Shown: positions 32,295-41,719, counted from the stretch's first letter. The stretch: 62,577 nucleotides of DNA from an uncultured Nitrosospira sp. (GCA_900696515.1 CAADGK010000077.1:1-62577), one strand, 5' to 3'. Made by a program: numbers and translations. The notes: generated from the letters alone by a model not told the origin.

Positions 32295-33845
32295 ATGGCC
32301 ACAAATGGAAATGACGTGATTTTCGGTACGGCGGGGAATAACACGCTTGACGGACTCGCTGGCAACGACATCGTATATGCGCTGGCTGGAAACGATAGCC
32401 TCATCGGCGGGCTCGGCGATGACACGCTCAACGGCGGCCTGGGCAATGACACCTTGAATGGAGGAAGCGGGATTGATACGGCCGACTACAGCAGTGGCGT
32501 TGTCGATCCTCCAGGCCCGGTCGGACCGCAGTCTGTCACTGGAGCGAGCAGTGGTGTCACAGTTAATCTCAATCTGCAGGGGGTCGCCCAGAACACGGGG
32601 GGAGCGGGAATCGATACGCTCGTGAGTATTGAGAACGTCTTTGGCACCAACTTCACCGATATCCTCACCGGCAATAGTGCCAGTAATGTACTGTCAGGCC
32701 TGGCTGGCAACGACCAGCTCAGCGGTGGCGGGGGCAACGACACGCTCAACGGGGGGAGCGGCAATGACCTGCTGAATGGGGGAACCGGGAGTGATACCGC
32801 CTCCTACAGCAGTGCCACGGCAGGCGTCACGGTCAATCTCAATACCCAGAGTATCGCGCAGAATACGGTGGGGGCCGGAAGTGATACCCTCGTGAGCATT
32901 GAGAACCTCTCTGGCTCAAGGTTCAACGACGTGCTCCTCGGCAATGCGGGCAATAACGTGCTCGCGGGCCGGGACGGCAATGATCTGCTGAACGGGGGAG
33001 CCGGAATCGATACCGCCGACTACAGCACGGCGACAGCGGGGGTCACGGTCAATCTCGAGCAGGTAGGATCGAAGAGCACAGGGGGTGCGGGCGTCGATAC
33101 GCTCGTGAGCATCGAGAACCTCATCGGCTCAAACTTCAACGATACGCTCTACGGGACCGGCCTACTCAATAACACATTCAACGGCGGAGCTGGCAATGAT
33201 GCAATCACAGGTGACGTTTGTGATAATAGCATCTTCAACGGCGGGACCGGCAATGACAAGCTGATCATTAGTGACTTCATGAACAATACCACGCTGAATG
33301 GGGAGGATGGAGATGACATCCTAGGAGCTCGCACCGGCCTCGACGCCACACTGAATGGCGGGGCCGGCAATGATATGCTGGGTGCCAGCGAGGCTACCGT
33401 TACGCTCAACGGCGGAGCCGGTGATGACATGATCAGGATTGGTAACGCCTCTGGTTCCACGCTGAACGGGGGCGCGGGGGCCGACACTCTGGAACACTGG
33501 ACGCCTTTTGAGGCGATATCCTTCGATTACAATGCGGTGAGCGATAGTCCTGCTGGAGTGGGCAGGGACACCATCATCGGGTTTGGTGGAGTCAGCGGTG
33601 AAGTAGATGAAAACGGCGCCCAGATCGATCTAACCACGATCGATGCCAACACCTTAGTGAGTGGCAACCAAGCCTTCACCTGGAAGGGTTCTACGCCAGG
33701 TGGAGCGGGAACACTGTGGTATTCCGGCGGGATCCTGAACGGCAACATCGATGGGGATGCGACGGTAGAGTTCCAGATTCAGCTGGCCGGCACGCCGGCA
33801 CTTTTTGTCCAAGCCGGGCATCCTGGCAGCGACATTCTCCTGTAA
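32295..33845 (+). CDS. RTX (hemolysin-type calcium-binding repeat) secreted protein
   Basis: 516 aa with no N-terminal signal peptide. About 20 GGxGxDxUx-type nonapeptides form calcium-binding beta-rolls, for example GLGNDTLNG, GSGNDLLNG, GAGNDMLGA and GAGDDMIRI, interspersed with three longer units containing TAGVTVNLNTQ-type and DTLVSIENL segments. The last 100 residues have no repeats and probably carry the type I secretion signal. The protein is Asn/Asp/Gly-rich with very few Cys. Such proteins are exported by ABC-type I systems (none in the window) and act as adhesins, surface-layer or enzyme scaffolds. Strong Shine-Dalgarno GAGGAGG. No catalytic domain seen. Confidence 0.9.
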   Translation: MATNGNDVIFGTAGNNTLDGLAGNDIVYALAGNDSLIGGLGDDTLNGGLGNDTLNGGSGIDTADYSSGVVDPPGPVGPQSVTGASSGVTVNLNLQGVAQNTGGAGIDTLVSIENVFGTNFTDILTGNSASNVLSGLAGNDQLSGGGGNDTLNGGSGNDLLNGGTGSDTASYSSATAGVTVNLNTQSIAQNTVGAGSDTLVSIENLSGSRFNDVLLGNAGNNVLAGRDGNDLLNGGAGIDTADYSTATAGVTVNLEQVGSKSTGGAGVDTLVSIENLIGSNFNDTLYGTGLLNNTFNGGAGNDAITGDVCDNSIFNGGTGNDKLIISDFMNNTTLNGEDGDDILGARTGLDATLNGGAGNDMLGASEATVTLNGGAGDDMIRIGNASGSTLNGGAGADTLEHWTPFEAISFDYNAVSDSPAGVGRDTIIGFGGVSGEVDENGAQIDLTTIDANTLVSGNQAFTWKGSTPGGAGTLWYSGGILNGNIDGDATVEFQIQLAGTPALFVQAGHPGSDILL

Positions 33846-34195
33846 TACCTGGAAGACTTGCGACCCCACCCGGGGCAACCACGGGCCGAGCCCCCCGGAG
33901 TAGGCCGATCAGACGAGCGCTGGACAGGGAATCTTGAAACGGCGATTCACTGGCTCCGTTCAGGGGAAGTTCGACCTGTCATGCCAATCATGTGATCAGA
34001 ACCACTCCTTCCAGCGAACGCGCTAACGCGCCGTTGAACTCAAACGTTACTGCGATAGGGCTAAGGACTGCTTTTCGGCGGTGTGACTTCGGCGCCGACC
34101 TTCCACACTTGGCCGATAGCGGCCATCCCGAACAGTCCATCTTGCCGTTTCTCAACTGAAACTCGCGAGCCAATCCAACACGGAACATCGGGCAT
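33846..34195. other. Convergent intergenic region, no gene seen
   Basis: 350 bases between the stops of the RTX gene (plus) and the aldo/keto reductase (minus). GC-rich, with short C and G runs but no T-tailed hairpin. It marks the right edge of the accessory region. Confidence 0.4.
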
Positions 34196-35167
34196 TTACC
34201 AGGCGTAGGCCTCCGGTGCGGTGCCACCCGGGCCGGGAAACAGATCATCAAGCTGCTTCATCGTTTCCTGACTCAGTGTGAGACTCAGCGCTCGCATTGC
34301 CCCATCAAGCTGTTCCATGGTGCGTGGCCCAATAATCGGTGCCGTGACGGCTTTTTGATGCAGCAACCACGCCAAGGCGACATCCGCCGGGCGTTCATCA
34401 ATCTGTTTGCAGAGGGCTTCATAGGCTTCTAATGTGGCGCGCGACTTCGCGATCTCCTTCTTCAGGTCTTCGTCCGCACGGCGCCCACTATTGGCTGGTT
34501 GCAGCACTCCGGCTAAGAGCCCACGCCCCAATGGACTCCAGGGAATCAGACCGATCCCATAAGCTTCACAAGCAGGAATGACCTCCAACTCAATCGTGCG
34601 CTCAGTGAGGTTGTACAGACTTTGCTCTGACACTAAGCCTAGAAAATTTCGGCTGCGCGCCGCTTCCTGAGCCTGGGCCAGATGCCACCCAGCAAAGTTA
34701 CTGCTGCCCACATAGACCACCTTGCCTTCTCTCACCAGCTGCTCCATCGCCTGCCAGACTTCCTCCCAGGGCGTCTCCCGATCGACATGATGCATCTGAT
34801 ACAGATCGATCCAGTCTGTGTGCAGCCGGCGCAGACTCGCTTCACAAGCCTGTTTGATATGGCGGGCCGAAAGGCGAGACTGGTTCGGCCACTCCCCCAT
34901 ACGGCCGAATACCTTGGTGGCCAGCACCACCTTGTCTCGACGACCGCCTCCCAGAGCAAGCCACCGGCCGATGATCTGCTCTGTCCAGCCCTCGCCGAGC
35001 TTCCAGCCATACACATTCGCCGTATCAAAAAAGTTGACACCGAGATCTAACGCTCGATCCATAATGGCGAAGCTGTCCTGCTCACTTGTCTGCGGTCCGA
35101 AATTCATCGTCCCCAGACAGAGCCGACTGACTTTGATCCCCGAGCGACCGAGATGAACGTATTGCAT
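34196..35167 (-). CDS. Aldo/keto reductase
   Basis: 323 aa, TIM-barrel NADPH-dependent oxidoreductase. The catalytic tetrad is visible: Asp and Tyr in FFDTANVYGW, Lys in VVLATKVFG, His in LYQMHHVD. YVGSSNFAGW and the cofactor-binding IIGPRTMEQLDGAMRALSL segment near the C-terminus are typical of the YajO/Tas-like group. It reduces aldehydes or ketones; natural substrate unknown. Monocistronic; a palindrome-free 49-base gap separates it from the next upstream gene on the opposite side. A short relic of a similar gene end lies at 27603. Confidence 0.93.
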   Translation of the reverse strand: MQYVHLGRSGIKVSRLCLGTMNFGPQTSEQDSFAIMDRALDLGVNFFDTANVYGWKLGEGWTEQIIGRWLALGGGRRDKVVLATKVFGRMGEWPNQSRLSARHIKQACEASLRRLHTDWIDLYQMHHVDRETPWEEVWQAMEQLVREGKVVYVGSSNFAGWHLAQAQEAARSRNFLGLVSEQSLYNLTERTIELEVIPACEAYGIGLIPWSPLGRGLLAGVLQPANSGRRADEDLKKEIAKSRATLEAYEALCKQIDERPADVALAWLLHQKAVTAPIIGPRTMEQLDGAMRALSLTLSQETMKQLDDLFPGPGGTAPEAYAW

Positions 35168-35216
35168 GGGACAAACTTTCCTCGACAGAACGCCTCACCG
35201 AGACATATCGACGTTC

Positions 35217-35624
35217 CTAATACCCGCGTCCCGTACTTCCTCCACGCCCCATTCGATCGAGTGGGAGTGCGTCGTAGCGCTGTTTCAGGTCTGGATGCTC
35301 GCTCAGATACTGCTTCACCGCTGCATCATCGGCAAACACTTCTGCACTGCGTGCCCGATAGTCGTCGAGTGTCAGATCATGCTTAGCCAGTACCGCAGTG
35401 AGTTTCGCATTGATCTCGTCGCGCATCTTATTCATCTGCTCGGGAGACGGCCGCTGTCCGCCGCCATAACCCGCTCCACCCTGAAAATAGTTCGTCATCA
35501 TCTCGCCGATCTCAATGCGGGAGTTGACGAATTTCTCAACGTCCGCCGGCTCCGCTGCTAGAGCAATACCTGAAGCAAAAATCCCTCCTACGAACATCAC
35601 AATGATCCGAGACCACAGATTCAT
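35217..35624 (-). CDS. Small secreted protein of unknown function
   Basis: 135 aa from the ATG at 35624 (GGGAGT upstream); codons before it lack a signal. A signal peptide covers about residues 1-23 (IIVMFVGGIFASGIALA). The mature part is helical and ends in a Gly/Arg-rich tail. DDYRARSAEVFADDAAVKQY and EHPDLKQRYDALP are reminiscent of small periplasmic proteins with DUF4168-like helices, but I do not assign a family. Monocistronic. Confidence 0.7.
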   Translation of the reverse strand: MNLWSRIIVMFVGGIFASGIALAAEPADVEKFVNSRIEIGEMMTNYFQGGAGYGGGQRPSPEQMNKMRDEINAKLTAVLAKHDLTLDDYRARSAEVFADDAAVKQYLSEHPDLKQRYDALPLDRMGRGGSTGRGY

Positions 35625-35800
35625 CACGTGACTCCCTTCATGAATGAGTGACTCACACAATATCTCTTGTTTGTCCGCTTCCTTGCGTCAGACTCCACCC
35701 AACCGATATGAGACCAGCAGCAAGCAGTTTACTGAAAAAATCGGTTTCTGCATCACGCACCGTTGCACCATGAGAGAAAGAACTGTGGCACTCTACACCT

Positions 35801-35993
35801 CAGAATGCTCAAAAAGGCCTTCCAGCAAGGCCGCAGCGAGCAAAGTGGCGAGGAGGTACATACCAAGCTTCGCTTGACCCGCTCGCTTTGATCACATGCG
35901 AGCGGATAGGTACTTTGCCTCCAGTGGTCTCTACAGTGTTGAGCGCCTGAATGATGCGAGAACGCCGCTGGAGGACTTTTTCAGCATTCTGCT
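35801..35993. repeat. Palindromic repeat element, copy E
   Basis: Left arm CAGAATGCTCAAAAAGGCCT (35801-35820) and an inverted right arm (CTGGAGGACTTTTTCAGCAT, 35968-35987, then TCTGCTAG). The copy-specific CAGAATGCT occurs in both arms. The interior is longer than in other copies and has its own inverted repeat (GCGAGCGG / CCGCTCGC-like at 35877-35915). The TAG stop of the sigma-54 regulator gene is the outermost triplet. Together with 35625-35800, where no gene is seen, it fills the spacer. Confidence 0.82.
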
Positions 35994-37437
35994 AGGCCTC
36001 ATCGTCTCCTTCGCTATACGCCGAGGGAATCCCATAGCGCTTACACTTTTCCCACAAAGCTTTTCGCGACAACCCCAGAATCTTTGACGCGGTCGTGCGG
36101 CTCCCGTCGACTCGCTCCAGTACAGAAACAATATAGTCTTTCTCAAACCCTTCTCGCGCTACGGCCAGGGACGTCATGGAGGCAGCCTGTTTTCTTCCCC
36201 CCCCGGTCAACCCTTCCTGACAGAACCCACAGGCCTCCTGCGTACTTCCTCCGGAATAGGGGCAGGACTGAAATCCACAGAGGTCGTTCGGTTGAACCGC
36301 CGTCCGATCTCTCCCCAACGCGACGGCCCGCTCCACAAGATTCTGCAACTCGCGTACGTTTCCCGGATACGAATACCGCAGCAAGAGCTCTCGCGCCGGC
36401 TGGGAAAACCCTCGCAGCTGTTTATTCAATTTCGGCGAACAGGTCTCCAAAACATGCTCGGCAATCACCATGATGTCTTCTTGCCGTTGCCGAAGCGGCG
36501 GCACGACGATCGGCACGACATTGAGACGATAAAAGAGATCTTCTCGAAACCGGCCCTGCGCCACTTCCTTGCGCAAATCCCTCTGAGTGGCGCACACCAA
36601 CCTGACATCGACCTCGATCGGCTCGTTACTGCCGACCCGTTCAAAAACCCGCTCTTGTAAGACGCGCAGGAGCTTCACTTGCACGACAGGCGAGATTTCT
36701 CCGATCTCGTCGAGAAACAGCGTCCCTCGGTTGGCCATCTCGAATCGTCCCCGTCGCTGGCGTAGGGCCCCGGTAAACGCGCCTTTCTCATGCCCAAAGA
36801 GCTCCGCCTCCAGCAACGTCTCGGGCAAGGCCGCGCAGCTGACTTTAATCAAGGGCGATCCCTTGCGCAAACTGTTCTGATGGAGGGCATTGGCCACCAA
36901 TTCTTTCCCCGTGCCGCTTTCCCCGACGATGAGGACCGTGGAATCGGTTTCCGCCACCATCTTGATCTTGTCCAAGACCGCCCGCATCTGGCTGTTGGCC
37001 CCCAAGATGCCGTGAAAGCAAAACTTGTCTTCGAGTTGATGTTTGAGGTCCTGATTCTCCCGCCGTAAGGCGATCACCCCGCCGATCCGCTCAATGATGA
37101 GCAGTAATTCATCCATCTGAAACGGCTTCGTAATGTAATCAACGGCCCCCAGCTTCATGGCGCCGACCGCGGTTTCCACAGACCCATGGGCGGTAATCAT
37201 GAGCACTTCTGTTTGCGCGGCCTTCTCCTTGGCCGTCTTGAGTACCGTGAGCCCATCGGCGCCCGGCAGCCGCAGATCGGTGATGACGAGATCAAAAGCG
37301 CGTTTTTCAATAGCCTCGATCCCTTCCAGGCCGGTCGCCGCAGCCTGCACGTCGCACCCGACTGCCTCCAGCGCATCCAGCATCGACAAGCGCATCAGCG
37401 GTTCATCGTCGACCAGCAGAACAGCCAACCCTTTCAT
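35992..37437 (-). CDS. Sigma-54-dependent response regulator (NtrC family)
   Basis: 481 aa. Receiver domain (1-120: LLVDDEP, phosphoacceptor Asp in LVITDLRLPG, Lys in YITKPF). AAA+ domain (about 140-375) with Walker A GESGTGKE, GAFTGA sigma-54 contact loop in EKGAFTGALRQ, and Walker B TLFLDEIGE. C-terminal Fis-type HTH (GSRTTASKILGLSRKALWEKCKRYG). Between AAA+ and HTH is an unusual Cys-rich insert with C387, C392, C403 and C406, which could bind metal or sense redox state. It overlaps the histidine kinase gene by four bases, so the two form one system controlling sigma-54 promoters; targets unknown. Confidence 0.95.
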   Translation of the reverse strand: MKGLAVLLVDDEPLMRLSMLDALEAVGCDVQAAATGLEGIEAIEKRAFDLVITDLRLPGADGLTVLKTAKEKAAQTEVLMITAHGSVETAVGAMKLGAVDYITKPFQMDELLLIIERIGGVIALRRENQDLKHQLEDKFCFHGILGANSQMRAVLDKIKMVAETDSTVLIVGESGTGKELVANALHQNSLRKGSPLIKVSCAALPETLLEAELFGHEKGAFTGALRQRRGRFEMANRGTLFLDEIGEISPVVQVKLLRVLQERVFERVGSNEPIEVDVRLVCATQRDLRKEVAQGRFREDLFYRLNVVPIVVPPLRQRQEDIMVIAEHVLETCSPKLNKQLRGFSQPARELLLRYSYPGNVRELQNLVERAVALGRDRTAVQPNDLCGFQSCPYSGGSTQEACGFCQEGLTGGGRKQAASMTSLAVAREGFEKDYIVSVLERVDGSRTTASKILGLSRKALWEKCKRYGIPSAYSEGDDEA

Positions 37438-40400
37438 ACATCCTTCTCCGCCAAGACGCGCTCTCGCGACACCGGCAAATACAAGGTGAAGGTACTGCCC
37501 GTCCCGACCTCGCTCTCCACCGAAATTTTTCCGCCGTGGCGCTCGACGATGCCGAGGCTCACGGAGAGACCCAACCCTGTCCCCTCTCCTTCGCTCTTGG
37601 TCGTGAAGAAGGGGTCGAAGATACGCGGGAGTACCGAGGCCGGAATCCCGGCCCCTGAATCTTGCACGTCCACACGGCAGATGCCTTCCGATACGGAAGT
37701 CCGGATGGTCAGGACACCGCCCTGTTTCATCGCTTGCACGGCGTTGAGGATCAAATTCATCAGCACCTGTTCGATCATGTGCCGGTCGATCATGACAGGC
37801 GGAAGGCCCTGGCCTTGGATGATCTCCAGGCGAATTCCACTGGGCGCAAACAGATGGGTCGTCAGCGTCAGCACCTGATCGACGACTCGGTTGATATCCG
37901 CCTGGCTGAACGCCGGCTCATGCTGTTGCGAAAAATCGAGCAATTGCCGGACGATTTTTTGCACACGCCGGACACCATGCTCCATTGAGGTCCAGTACTC
38001 CTCCTGGCGTGCCGGCGAGGGTGTCCCTTTTCGAAGGTTGTAGAGACAGTTCAGGATCCCACCCAGCGGATTGTTGATCTCATGCGCCACACCGGCCGCG
38101 AGCTTGCCGATCGACGCCAGTTTTTCCGCGTTTTGAATCTGTCGTTCCAGCTTCTTGGTCTCCGTCATGTCCCGCGCGATACCGAGGACACCCAAAATAT
38201 GCCCGTCCACTCCATGCAACGGCGAGACACTGACCATCACGGTCCGCAGTTCGCCCAGACGAGTCACAATTTCGACCTCGTACACCTGTTTGGCGCCGAT
38301 ATCCAGCGTGCTCTTCAGCCGGCGCCCACGATGACGCCGTGACAGGAGCGAGAGATAGGGACGGCCGATCAGGTCATCCTTGCGATAACCCCATGCGTTG
38401 ACCTTGCCGTTGACATAGGTGAACTGTTGATCCAGATCGAGCGTATAGATGACATCATTCGCGTTCTCGAGCAGATTCTCCAGATACTGCTTCGTCTCCT
38501 CGATTTCTCGCGTCCGCTCGCCGACTTTGAGTTCGAGATCTTCTCGATACGATTGGAGCTGGCGCTCAAGCTTCTTCCGAACGGTGATGTCCCGCAGCTG
38601 CACCATGACGAGAAGCGGGTCGGTTCCACCGACTCGAATCAGGTCCATTTCCACAGGAACTTCATGGCCATCGGCATGGCGCACGGCAATCTCCTGGGTC
38701 GTGACCTGCCGCTGCTCAGTACAGACATCGGCCAGCCAGCCTTCGAATACTCCATGATATTCCGGAAGCAAGACCTCGCGAATCGGCTTCCCGACGATCT
38801 CCGATTCCGCATACCCCAAGACCTGAGATTCCCGTTCATTCACCGCGACGACCGCTCCCGTCACGTCGGCCATAAACACGGAATCCGCCACCACATCGAA
38901 GAGGGCCTTGTAGCGAGCTTGCGAGACCGTCAACTGCCTGGTGCGCTCCGACACGACCTGTTCCAACCCCACAGTATACCGCTGCAACTCCTGCTCCAAT
39001 CGGCGGCGCTCGGTCACATCACGCACAAAGGCCCGAGAATGCACCAACCCACCCCGCTCATGGTCGAACAGCGCCGTTGCATGAATCTCGACTTCGATCC
39101 GGCGGCCGTCTTTCGTCAGTAATACCGTCTCGATGGAACTCTGTCCCCGACACACCAGCTGTTCGAGATAGTGCAACACCCGACCTTCCTGGCCTTGGGG
39201 CACCAGTTCCCACAATTTCATGTTCAACATCTCTTGACGGCTGTACCCGAGCTTGTCGAGCCCCGTCTTGTTGATGTGAACCAGTCGCCCCCCCCGATCC
39301 AATTGGCAAATCATTTCCGGCGCCTGCTCGATCAAGTCCCGATATTTCTCCTCCAGTTGCCTGATCTCGGCAATGCGCTGCTCCAATTGGCCAAAAGACA
39401 ATTGAAGATTGGTGGCCATCTGATTGAACGCCCGCGCAAGCCCTTCGATTTCATCGCCGGTCTTCAGCTCCACCCGCTGGTCCAACCGACCGCTTCCGAT
39501 CTGCTGAACCCCCTCATGGAGAACACGAACCGGTTTCGTAATCCGGCGAGCGACGACGACTCCGATGCCGCTCAGTCCCATCAACACCACGACACCGAAC
39601 AAAAGAATTTTGGCGATCAATGCGCCAAGCGGGGCGAATGTTTCGGCTGGATCCTGACGGACCACCGTCATCCACCCTTTCTCGCCAAGACTTCCCGGCG
39701 CCAGGAGATCGGTAAACCGGACCGGGGCTACCCCGATCAGCGCATCCTTGTTGCCGTGCCAATCGTCGGCCGCGATGAGCCATCCAGGTTTCCCTGTGAT
39801 AACGGCGTCAAGGAATTCGGCATCGATCGAATGGGCTTCCGGCGCGAGAAGCGGACAAATGACGACACCACCATCTGTCGTGACCAGCATGGCATGTCCG
39901 GTCGCACCGAAGGACTTCTCCGCGATCGATTGGAAGAGCGTATCTCGCCGTAACAGAATCGTGACGGCCCCCACCACCGTCTGACGGTGATCATCCAGGA
40001 TCGGGGTTGCCACAGCCACGACATGCGTGCCAAACGAAGGATCAAAAATGATCTCACTCACATAGGGTCGTCGACTGCCGCGCTTGACGACCGCTTGCCA
40101 CCAGGCCGTCTTGGCGTAAGAGTACTCCACTTGCGGAATGGAACTGACGACCAACGCACCCTGCCCGTCGGTCACCAAAATCCCGATATAGTCGGACTTT
40201 CGAATCTCGTGCCACTGAATCACATAGTTGGTCACGATCCGGTTGACGAACAGCGGAAACTCGCTTCGCTTCGCCCGCTGCCCCCATCGCTGCTGCCACT
40301 CCTTGATGATTTCAGAAATGCCGCGCGCATCCTTCCCTTCGTAGGTTCGGTTCGATTCAAGGACAGCTGTACGGAGAAATGGCGTGGTCGCAAGCTGCTG

Positions 40401-40613
40401 GGCTTCGCTCATTCCTCGCGTGATCTGCATCTCGATCCGGCGAGCGGCTTCGACGGCGACTTCCTTGAAATCCGCGCCCGTCGTCTCGCGCAGCACCCGT
40501 CGTTCTTCCGCATAGATCAAGACCAGCAGGAGGGCAAGTGGGAGGAGGCCGACCATGACGATCGCGCCGATGATTTTCTGCTGGAGACTATATGACCGGC
40601 TCCAGATCGTCAT
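37434..40613 (-). CDS. Membrane sensor histidine kinase (Cache-HAMP-3xPAS-HisKA-HATPase)
   Basis: 1059 aa. Membrane helices at about 13-34 and 333-355 flank a periplasmic Cache-type sensor (ILVTDGQGALVVSS, PYVSEIIFDPSFGTHVVAVATP). HAMP follows at about 356-410. Three PAS domains lie at about 425-540 (LIEQAPEMICQLD), 570-690 (LFDVVADSVFMAD) and 710-820 (NANDVIYTLDLD). The HisKA phosphorylation site is HEINNP near 842. HATPase boxes are NLILNAVQAM, DSGAGIP and GTGLGLSVS. It phosphorylates the coupled sigma-54 response regulator encoded next. Cache domains often bind small carboxylates or amines; the ligand is unknown. Confidence 0.94.
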   Translation of the reverse strand: MTIWSRSYSLQQKIIGAIVMVGLLPLALLLVLIYAEERRVLRETTGADFKEVAVEAARRIEMQITRGMSEAQQLATTPFLRTAVLESNRTYEGKDARGISEIIKEWQQRWGQRAKRSEFPLFVNRIVTNYVIQWHEIRKSDYIGILVTDGQGALVVSSIPQVEYSYAKTAWWQAVVKRGSRRPYVSEIIFDPSFGTHVVAVATPILDDHRQTVVGAVTILLRRDTLFQSIAEKSFGATGHAMLVTTDGGVVICPLLAPEAHSIDAEFLDAVITGKPGWLIAADDWHGNKDALIGVAPVRFTDLLAPGSLGEKGWMTVVRQDPAETFAPLGALIAKILLFGVVVLMGLSGIGVVVARRITKPVRVLHEGVQQIGSGRLDQRVELKTGDEIEGLARAFNQMATNLQLSFGQLEQRIAEIRQLEEKYRDLIEQAPEMICQLDRGGRLVHINKTGLDKLGYSRQEMLNMKLWELVPQGQEGRVLHYLEQLVCRGQSSIETVLLTKDGRRIEVEIHATALFDHERGGLVHSRAFVRDVTERRRLEQELQRYTVGLEQVVSERTRQLTVSQARYKALFDVVADSVFMADVTGAVVAVNERESQVLGYAESEIVGKPIREVLLPEYHGVFEGWLADVCTEQRQVTTQEIAVRHADGHEVPVEMDLIRVGGTDPLLVMVQLRDITVRKKLERQLQSYREDLELKVGERTREIEETKQYLENLLENANDVIYTLDLDQQFTYVNGKVNAWGYRKDDLIGRPYLSLLSRRHRGRRLKSTLDIGAKQVYEVEIVTRLGELRTVMVSVSPLHGVDGHILGVLGIARDMTETKKLERQIQNAEKLASIGKLAAGVAHEINNPLGGILNCLYNLRKGTPSPARQEEYWTSMEHGVRRVQKIVRQLLDFSQQHEPAFSQADINRVVDQVLTLTTHLFAPSGIRLEIIQGQGLPPVMIDRHMIEQVLMNLILNAVQAMKQGGVLTIRTSVSEGICRVDVQDSGAGIPASVLPRIFDPFFTTKSEGEGTGLGLSVSLGIVERHGGKISVESEVGTGSTFTLYLPVSRERVLAEKDV

Positions 40614-40753
40614 ATGGATGATCCGCCTAGGATGCGGAAACCTGTGAAGGGTGACGCATTCAGATTCAACGGTTGGAAGGTTCTCGTTTCACCTGTTCGG
40701 AGTTATTCTCCGACGACGCGAAACCTGAACCTTTGAACCAGTGACGCTACCGC

Positions 40754-40787
40754 AGAACGAACGACGCTTCACAAGCGACGCCGTTCT
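40754..40787. repeat. Short hairpin repeat between secF and the kinase gene
   Basis: AGAACG...AAGCG-type imperfect palindrome (AGAACGAACGACGCTTCACA facing AAGCGACGCCGTTCT). CGAACGACGCTTC recurs in inverse orientation at 5070-5086, and a variant at about 15543. There is no T tail, so it is not a typical terminator for secF. Confidence 0.5.
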
Positions 40788-40801
40788 CTTCTCCCATTCG
40801 A

Positions 40802-41719
40802 TCAATTGCGCTTCAAAAGTCGGCCCTGCGTTCCGGGCCACAAGAGCACGAGCGGGCTGGCCACAAATACGGATGAATAGGTCCCGAAAATCACCCCCCC
40901 CAGCAGGGCCAGCGAAAAATCATGGAGAACTTCTCCTCCTGCCAAGGTCAAGGGAATGAGGACCAGCACGACCGTCAAGCTGGTCACAATGGTCCGGCTT
41001 AAGACCTGATTGACCGCGCTGTTGATCGTCGCTTCCTCGCTCTCACGGCGACGCTGCTTCAGATTTTCCCTGATCCGGTCGAAGACGACCACCGTGTCGG
41101 TCAGTGAATACCCCGCCAGCGTCAAGAGCGCCGTCACGATCAACAGCGTGATTTCTTTGTCCAAGATATAAAAAACGCCGACGACGGCCAATACATCGTG
41201 AAAGGTCGCCAGCGCCGCCGCGACTCCAAAACGCAGCTCGAATCGAGCCGCAATGTAGAGAATAATGCCCACGAACGAGATGACGATGGCCACGAGCGCA
41301 TCTTCCTGTAGTTTCTTTCCGATGGTCGGACCGATCTCGGTGGTGGAGTCGACCACAAACTTATTGTTGGGGAAATCCTTTGAGAAAATGGCCACCACGC
41401 GTTCCGCAACTTTTTCCTCAATCGTTGTGGAGGTCTTCACTCGAATGAGCAGCTTATTGTCCTGCCCGAATTCCTGCAATTCGGCATCATTGAGACCATT
41501 CGTCTCCAGAACCTTTCGAGCTTCGTCGATCCGGACCGGTTGGTCGAACTTCAACTGAACCGCGGTCCCTCCGGCAAAATCGATCCCCAGATTGGCCGCC
41601 CCCCGCGCAATCTGCACGAGCGCGATCAGCCCAAGCAGCACCATGATGCCAGAAAAGAGAAAGGCGAACTGGCGCTTCCCCATGAAGTCAAAATTGGTTT
41701 TCCCTAGAATCTCTAACAT
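40802..41719 (-). CDS. secF: Protein translocase subunit SecF
   Basis: 305 aa from the ATG at 41719 (AAAGGGAG upstream). Six membrane helices with a large periplasmic loop after the first. Family features: FAGGTAVQLKFDQPV after helix 1, GPTIGKKLQEDALVAIVISF, the membrane motif LTLAGYSLTDTVVVFDRIREN, and the final helices NQVLSRTIVTSLTVVLVLIPL. With SecD it uses the proton motive force to help pull exported proteins out of the SecYEG channel. It follows secD by 62 bases in a yajC-secD-secF operon. Confidence 0.96.
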   Translation of the reverse strand: MLEILGKTNFDFMGKRQFAFLFSGIMVLLGLIALVQIARGAANLGIDFAGGTAVQLKFDQPVRIDEARKVLETNGLNDAELQEFGQDNKLLIRVKTSTTIEEKVAERVVAIFSKDFPNNKFVVDSTTEIGPTIGKKLQEDALVAIVISFVGIILYIAARFELRFGVAAALATFHDVLAVVGVFYILDKEITLLIVTALLTLAGYSLTDTVVVFDRIRENLKQRRRESEEATINSAVNQVLSRTIVTSLTVVLVLIPLTLAGGEVLHDFSLALLGGVIFGTYSSVFVASPLVLLWPGTQGRLLKRN

